DNA of 9,754 nucleotides from an uncultured Bacteroidia bacterium (GTDB taxonomy: Bacteria; Bacteroidota; Bacteroidia; Bacteroidales; UBA932). A model generated the notes under the pieces. The model made no database searches and was not told the origin of the DNA. It saw nothing but the letters and a program-made list of their open reading frames with translations. The stretch lies in NCBI GenBank assembly GCA_902796455.1, contig CADBPH010000168.1:1-9754 (forward strand), given 5' to 3'. The position numbers and the translations under genes were made by a program. Below are positions 6,285 through 9,754 of this stretch, one piece after another (the first letter of the stretch is position 1; each line of letters opens with the position of its first letter).

Positions 6285-7834
6285 AAAAGTGGATCATGAC
6301 CCTTCCGCCGGTGATGGCAGCCATTTCCTGCGGACAAGAGGCCCGGCAGGCTGAACCCGCCGGACAGGACGGCCCGCAGCGGCCCAATGTCGTCATCATC
6401 GTTGCGGACGACCTGGGTTTCGGGGATGTCAGCTGCTATGGCCGGCAGACGATGCCGACGCCTTGCCTGGACTCCATGGCCCGCGGCGGACTGCTGTTCA
6501 ACCATGCTTACGCCACCAGCGCGACCTCTTCTCCGAGCCGCTATGCCCTCTTTACCGGCATGTATCCCTGGCGGGCGGACATGCATATCCTTCCCGGAGA
6601 CGCCCCGCTCATGATTCCCGTTGACATGCCGACCATGCCGAAGATGTTCCAGGCGCTGGGCTATCGGACGGCGGCCATCGGGAAATGGCACCTGGGGATG
6701 GGTGACGGCCATACTGACTGGAACCAGGAAATTGTCCCGGCCGCCAATACGGTCGGATTCGACTATACGAACATCATTCCGGCGACGGTAGACCGCGTCC
6801 CGACTGTCTATGTCGAAAACGGCCGCGTCGTCGGCCTGGACCCGGAAGATCCCATCCGGGTGCGCTATACGAAACCTTTCCCCGGAGAAATCACGGGCCG
6901 CGAGCATCCCGAGCTGATGAAAATGCCCTTCCATCACGGCCATGACGGGACGATTATCAACGGCATCCCCCGGATCGGCCACATGATGGGCGGTACGGCA
7001 GCCCTGTGGGACGATGCGACGATGGCCGATTATTTCTACGAGCGGGCAGAAGCGTTTGTGGACGCCCATCAGGATGAGCCGTTTTTCCTGTATTACGGCT
7101 TGCACCAGCCCCATGTCCCCCGGACGGCCTCTGCCGCCTATGCCGGAAGCACGCCCTACGGCCCGCGCGGCGACGTGATCGCCGAAGCGGACGGCCTGGT
7201 CGGCCGGATGATGCGCCATCTGGAAGCATTGAACCTGCTGGATAACACCCTGGTCATCTTTACTTCCGACAACGGTGCCGTCGTCCAGGACGGATACGAG
7301 GACGGAGCCGACACCCTGCTGGGCGAGCATGACCCGAACGGCGGGCTGCGCGGAGGCAAATACAGCCTCTTCGACGGCGGAACCCATGTCCCGTTCATTG
7401 CCTATTGGAAGGGGCACATCCAGCCCGGCGTCTCGGATGCCTGGTTCACGCAACTGGACCTGTATGCTTCGCTGGCCGCCCTGGTCGGCGGTGACGCCCC
7501 GGCCGGCCTGGATACTGAAAACCAATTGCCTGTGCTGCTCGGCCAATCCCGGAAAGGACGCCGTTCCCAGGTCATCGAGGCCATGGGGCGGCTGGGATAC
7601 ATGCAGGACGGCTACGCACTCCTGCCGCCTTACAAAGGGCCCGAGCGCAATGAAACGGGCATCGAACTGGGTAATCTGAAGGAGTTCGCCCTGTACAACC
7701 TGGCAGAAGACGTCCACCAGGACCACGATTTGTCCCGCGAGGAGCCACGCCGGCTGCGGCGACTCCGCAAGGCCTTCTTAAAAGCCACGGCAGGCTTTTA
7801 TCAGCCCGCCGTGGAAGAAGAGAAACTGCAGTAA
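6281..7834 (+). CDS. S1-family sulfatase, serine-type, predicted lipoprotein
   Basis: A 517-residue sulfatase that hydrolyses sulfate esters, very likely from sugars. Residues 1-17 are a lipoprotein signal with Cys17 (AISC, a slightly off-consensus lipobox), so the enzyme is probably membrane-anchored on the periplasmic or outer surface. The fold is clear: metal ligands D43/D44 in VADDLG, the modification motif S83-S-P85-S-R87 followed by LFTG, K135 and H137 in GKWHLG, H275-x-P-H278, D330/N331 in TSDNGA, and K360 in RGGKYSLFDGG. S83 is the residue to become formylglycine; a serine here requires the radical-SAM anaerobic maturase (anSME), which is not in this window. The substrate and S1 subfamily cannot be fixed; the TVYVENGRVVGLDP segment looks like a Bacteroidales subfamily, possibly S1_20, but I am unsure. 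The start overlaps the GH51 stop (ATGA), with no separate ribosome-binding site, suggesting translational coupling. Confidence 0.94.
   Translation: MKKWIMTLPPVMAAISCGQEARQAEPAGQDGPQRPNVVIIVADDLGFGDVSCYGRQTMPTPCLDSMARGGLLFNHAYATSATSSPSRYALFTGMYPWRADMHILPGDAPLMIPVDMPTMPKMFQALGYRTAAIGKWHLGMGDGHTDWNQEIVPAANTVGFDYTNIIPATVDRVPTVYVENGRVVGLDPEDPIRVRYTKPFPGEITGREHPELMKMPFHHGHDGTIINGIPRIGHMMGGTAALWDDATMADYFYERAEAFVDAHQDEPFFLYYGLHQPHVPRTASAAYAGSTPYGPRGDVIAEADGLVGRMMRHLEALNLLDNTLVIFTSDNGAVVQDGYEDGADTLLGEHDPNGGLRGGKYSLFDGGTHVPFIAYWKGHIQPGVSDAWFTQLDLYASLAALVGGDAPAGLDTENQLPVLLGQSRKGRRSQVIEAMGRLGYMQDGYALLPPYKGPERNETGIELGNLKEFALYNLAEDVHQDHDLSREEPRRLRRLRKAFLKATAGFYQPAVEEEKLQ
7774..7820 (-). terminator. Long hairpin in the sulfatase tail, candidate terminator of the opposing gene
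   Basis: CCACGGC-A-GGCT (7785-7796) pairs with AGCC-C-GCCGTGG (7803-7814) across a 6-base loop: 11 pairs and one A/C mismatch. A further 6-bp pairing, CTTCTT (7774-7779) with AAGAAG (7815-7820), flanks it with a 5-base bulge. It lies 25 bases downstream of the stop of the minus-strand lipoprotein gene. On that strand the GC-rich stem is followed by CTTTT, a short U-tract, so it may terminate that transcript. On the plus strand no U-run follows. The structure is inside the last codons of the sulfatase, so its sequence also codes protein. Confidence 0.45.
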
Positions 7835-7838
7835 ACAG

Positions 7839-9641
7839 CTACCGGAAGATCCTCCATCCTTTCGCGGGAATGGCGACATCCTTGTAGCGGAAAGCGGCTT
7901 CAGAATAGTTGCAGACCGCCTCCGCACCATTTCCATAAGTTGTCCGGAAGACTCCCGGGGCGATTTCCCGGTGGTCTTCCATGGTTTCATACTGAAGGTC
8001 ACCATATTCCTTCAGGTAGTCGTACCCCACCTTGATGGCTTTCACAGAAGCTTCCAGTTCGGCATCGTCCGAGCAGAGCAGGTCCAGGGTCTTGGTTCCG
8101 ATCCAGTTCCGTGCGTCGTCCCGATGGGCGGAATAATAATAGAAGGTCGGATGACCGCCGAATTCCTGGATCTTCATGGCCACGGAAGGGTCTTTGACAG
8201 GATAGTTCACCGACTGGGAGAAAGGACAGGAAAAAATATATCCGTTATACACGATGTTCCATACCGGGACAATCGCATCGATGAAACCGGTGCCCAACTT
8301 GCTAAAGTCCAGCCGCGTATACAGACAGAAATCGAGCACGTCCGCGACGTGGTCATACCCGCCTTCTGAAGCAATCCCGCCGATTTTCGCGATCCCGTCC
8401 AGCAGGATTTTCTTGATGTATTCCGTCGACTCGGCCGCATTGAGCGGATGCTTCGGATCGAAACAGCGGACCGGATCGATAATGGAATAGACATCGTTGT
8501 ATTCCAACCCCCGGAAACCGTATTCCCGAAGCTTGTCATTCATCGGCTGGATGATGCGCTCATACGTAGCCTGCGGGCAAGTCTTGAACATGCGTCCAGC
8601 CCCGTAAATGAAGCCGCTGTCATGCAAGGATCCGTCCGGACGCTTGGCAATCAAGTTCTCGTCCCAATCTTCCGAAATCCGATAGGCATCCCCCGTACAG
8701 ATGTGCGGAACAATCTGGAAACCATTTTCTTGCGCATATTGTACCAGATGCAGCAACCGCGCTTCTCCGCCCAATTCCGATTCCGGCGGAAATACCGTCG
8801 GGAAACGGCCGTCATGTCCCTTGAGGTTCCATCCGACCAGCGTCAACTGGGCGCGATCAACACCCTCCTTTTTCAGCGCATCGACAATGTCACAGACCCG
8901 GTCGAAAGTAACCCTCACATTCAGGGCCGGTTCATTTTCGACTGTCTGGTCCGGCCCTGTCGGGCAGGGAACCGGCTTCCAGCACTGCCGGATGCGGATT
9001 TCTGGATAATCGACGGCATATTTCAGCAAGGGACGGTCCTTCACTTTCTCCTTGAGCGGCCGGATGTCGGGATTCGTCTCGACATACAACTTCCGGTATA
9101 GCCGGGCCATTCCGGAATAATTTGCATCTGAGCCGGTGAGCGGATAAAACGCAATTTCAAAGTCCCCATAGGTCTCGGGGACATTCGTACTGACATAGCA
9201 GAGCGAAGAAGTGTATTTTCCGTCCTCCAACGACAGAATCGTATTGATATCAAAGCGATAGCGCGGGAAATAGGCCAGGTAACAGCCCCGGGGGGTCAGG
9301 TAGCCCTGCAAGGCCAGCGGATGCCTGCCCCGGTTAACGGCCGTCCTGTCCTTCCGTTTCAGGAAGCGGGTTAAAGTTCCTTTCGAATCGATGAAATATC
9401 CCTCTTCCCCGACCTCCGCCCGGGCAAAAGCAGGCGTGATCAGCAGCGTGTCTATCCTGGCAAGTTCCTTTTCGGTGATCCGAAAGACATAATGGTCCCC
9501 TTCAGGCTTCAGGGAAACATTTTCTTCTGAAAAGACGGTGCCGTCGTGATATTTGATCCGGATATCGGCATGCTGCGGTTCGAGCGAAGAGCAGGAGACC
9601 GACAGCAGGATCAGTGCCGCAACAAACAGATACTTACGCAT
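7839..9641 (-). CDS. Lipoprotein with glycosidase-like TIM barrel (DUF5696 / GH101-GH129-like)
   Basis: A 600-residue protein I cannot assign to a characterised family. Residues 1-17 form a lipoprotein-type signal ending at Cys17 (SVSCSS). Residues about 20-200 look like a beta-rich N-terminal domain. From about 210 to 510 the pattern fits a TIM-barrel glycosidase: VGWNLKGHDGRFP (269-281), PPESELGGE (285-293), GFQIVPHICTGDAYR (307-321), GLEYNDVYS (378-386) and IASEGGYDH (423-431), then a YNGYIF and QEFGGHPTFYYYS region. D383 and E426 sit where a nucleophile and an acid/base could lie, and the arrangement recalls DUF5696 and GH101/GH129-type enzymes; this is from memory of motifs, not a search. 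A small beta domain ends the protein. It is convergent with the sulfatase (4 bases between stops). There is no Shine-Dalgarno; the leader is AT-rich. The substrate is unknown; context suggests a glycan also attacked by the neighbours. Confidence 0.8.
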   Translation of the reverse strand: MRKYLFVAALILLSVSCSSLEPQHADIRIKYHDGTVFSEENVSLKPEGDHYVFRITEKELARIDTLLITPAFARAEVGEEGYFIDSKGTLTRFLKRKDRTAVNRGRHPLALQGYLTPRGCYLAYFPRYRFDINTILSLEDGKYTSSLCYVSTNVPETYGDFEIAFYPLTGSDANYSGMARLYRKLYVETNPDIRPLKEKVKDRPLLKYAVDYPEIRIRQCWKPVPCPTGPDQTVENEPALNVRVTFDRVCDIVDALKKEGVDRAQLTLVGWNLKGHDGRFPTVFPPESELGGEARLLHLVQYAQENGFQIVPHICTGDAYRISEDWDENLIAKRPDGSLHDSGFIYGAGRMFKTCPQATYERIIQPMNDKLREYGFRGLEYNDVYSIIDPVRCFDPKHPLNAAESTEYIKKILLDGIAKIGGIASEGGYDHVADVLDFCLYTRLDFSKLGTGFIDAIVPVWNIVYNGYIFSCPFSQSVNYPVKDPSVAMKIQEFGGHPTFYYYSAHRDDARNWIGTKTLDLLCSDDAELEASVKAIKVGYDYLKEYGDLQYETMEDHREIAPGVFRTTYGNGAEAVCNYSEAAFRYKDVAIPAKGWRIFR

Positions 9642-9655
9642 ATAAATAATTAATT

Positions 9656-9679
9656 TAACTTTCGCAATGGCGAAAGTTA
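9656..9679. repeat. Perfect 10-bp hairpin just upstream of the lipoprotein gene
   Basis: TAACTTTCGC (9656-9665) and GCGAAAGTTA (9670-9679) are perfect reverse complements around the loop AATG. On the minus strand this ends 14 bases before the ATG of the lipoprotein gene, so it would be in its leader or promoter; I could not place a convincing -33/-7 pair around it. No strong U-run follows on either strand, so a simple terminator is not favoured. It may be an operator, an mRNA leader structure, or the end of the palindromic element to its right. Confidence 0.55.
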
Positions 9680-9738
9680 CCTAACTTAGAGCCCTGAAAG
9701 GGCGTAGGTAAGCCTCCTTTCCCGAGGAGAGGAGGTTT
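9677..9738. repeat. Self-complementary intergenic element, cut by window end
   Basis: Three further pairings follow the first hairpin. TTACCTA (9677-9683) pairs with TAGGTAA (9705-9711), enclosing GCCCT-GAA-AGGGC (9691-9703). CCTCCT (9713-9718) pairs with AGGAGG (9730-9735); an alternative inner stem, CTCCT (9714-9718) with AGGAG (9725-9729), competes with it. The last 30 bases are purine-rich with many GG pairs. There is no open frame here that looks like a gene. Such nested palindromes between genes are typical of dispersed non-coding repeats (MITE- or REP-like) in Bacteroidota, but repetition in the genome cannot be seen from one copy. Confidence 0.5.
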
Positions 9739-9754
9739 GGAGGTGAGGGTAACG

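Noticed and set aside
6266..7726. Long open frame (486 codons) on the minus strand opposite the sulfatase
   Set aside because: It is a shadow of the sulfatase gene: no recognisable domain, low-complexity composition typical of antisense translation of GC-rich coding DNA, and the plus-strand frame has every sulfatase motif.
9642..9655. AT-rich stretch before the lipoprotein gene as a promoter
   Set aside because: No -33/-7 pair with correct spacing could be found; it may simply be the AT-rich leader usual for Bacteroidota starts.

Overview
The window looks like a carbohydrate-degradation locus from a Bacteroidota (Bacteroidales-type) genome of fairly high GC content. The grounds are: a one-protein hybrid two-component system (HTCS), a regulator type typical of Bacteroidota polysaccharide utilization loci; secreted and lipoprotein enzymes; a serine-type S1 sulfatase; most starts lacking a Shine-Dalgarno sequence; and promoter-like sequence close to the Bacteroidota -33/-7 consensus. 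The species cannot be named from this.

Layout, left to right. (1) Bases 3-251, plus strand: the last 82 codons of an enzyme that looks like a GH43-type five-bladed beta-propeller glycosidase. (2) Bases 261-4052, minus strand: a complete HTCS regulator with beta-propeller sensor repeats, Y_Y_Y domain, one membrane helix, histidine kinase, receiver and AraC-type DNA-binding domain. (3) Bases 4053-4244: a divergent control region holding a good promoter candidate for the HTCS, a palindrome inside that promoter's spacer, and a direct repeat with 21-bp periodicity that could be a regulator site. (4) Bases 4245-6284 and 6281-7834, plus strand: a GH51 alpha-L-arabinofuranosidase and a lipoprotein sulfatase, joined by a 4-bp ATGA stop/start overlap. 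(5) Bases 7839-9641, minus strand: a 600-residue lipoprotein with a likely TIM-barrel glycosidase-like core (resembling DUF5696 and GH101/GH129-type proteins), convergent with the sulfatase across a 4-bp gap. (6) Bases 9642-9754: an AT-rich leader followed by a densely self-complementary element cut by the window edge.

How the parts may work together (inference): the HTCS senses an oligosaccharide in the periplasm and controls the divergent GH51-sulfatase pair. The pair would remove arabinofuranose and sulfate from the same glycan, with the GH43-like and DUF5696-like enzymes as accessory glycosidases. A sulfated arabinose-containing polymer or side chain would explain the set, but the sequence does not prove the substrate. 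No SusC/SusD pair, sulfatase maturase, transposase, tRNA, rRNA or CRISPR array is visible. I do not see a wholly new system; the most unusual points are the unassigned lipoprotein, the GH51-sulfatase coupling, a strong hairpin inside the sulfatase's 3' coding end, and the palindromic element at the right edge.
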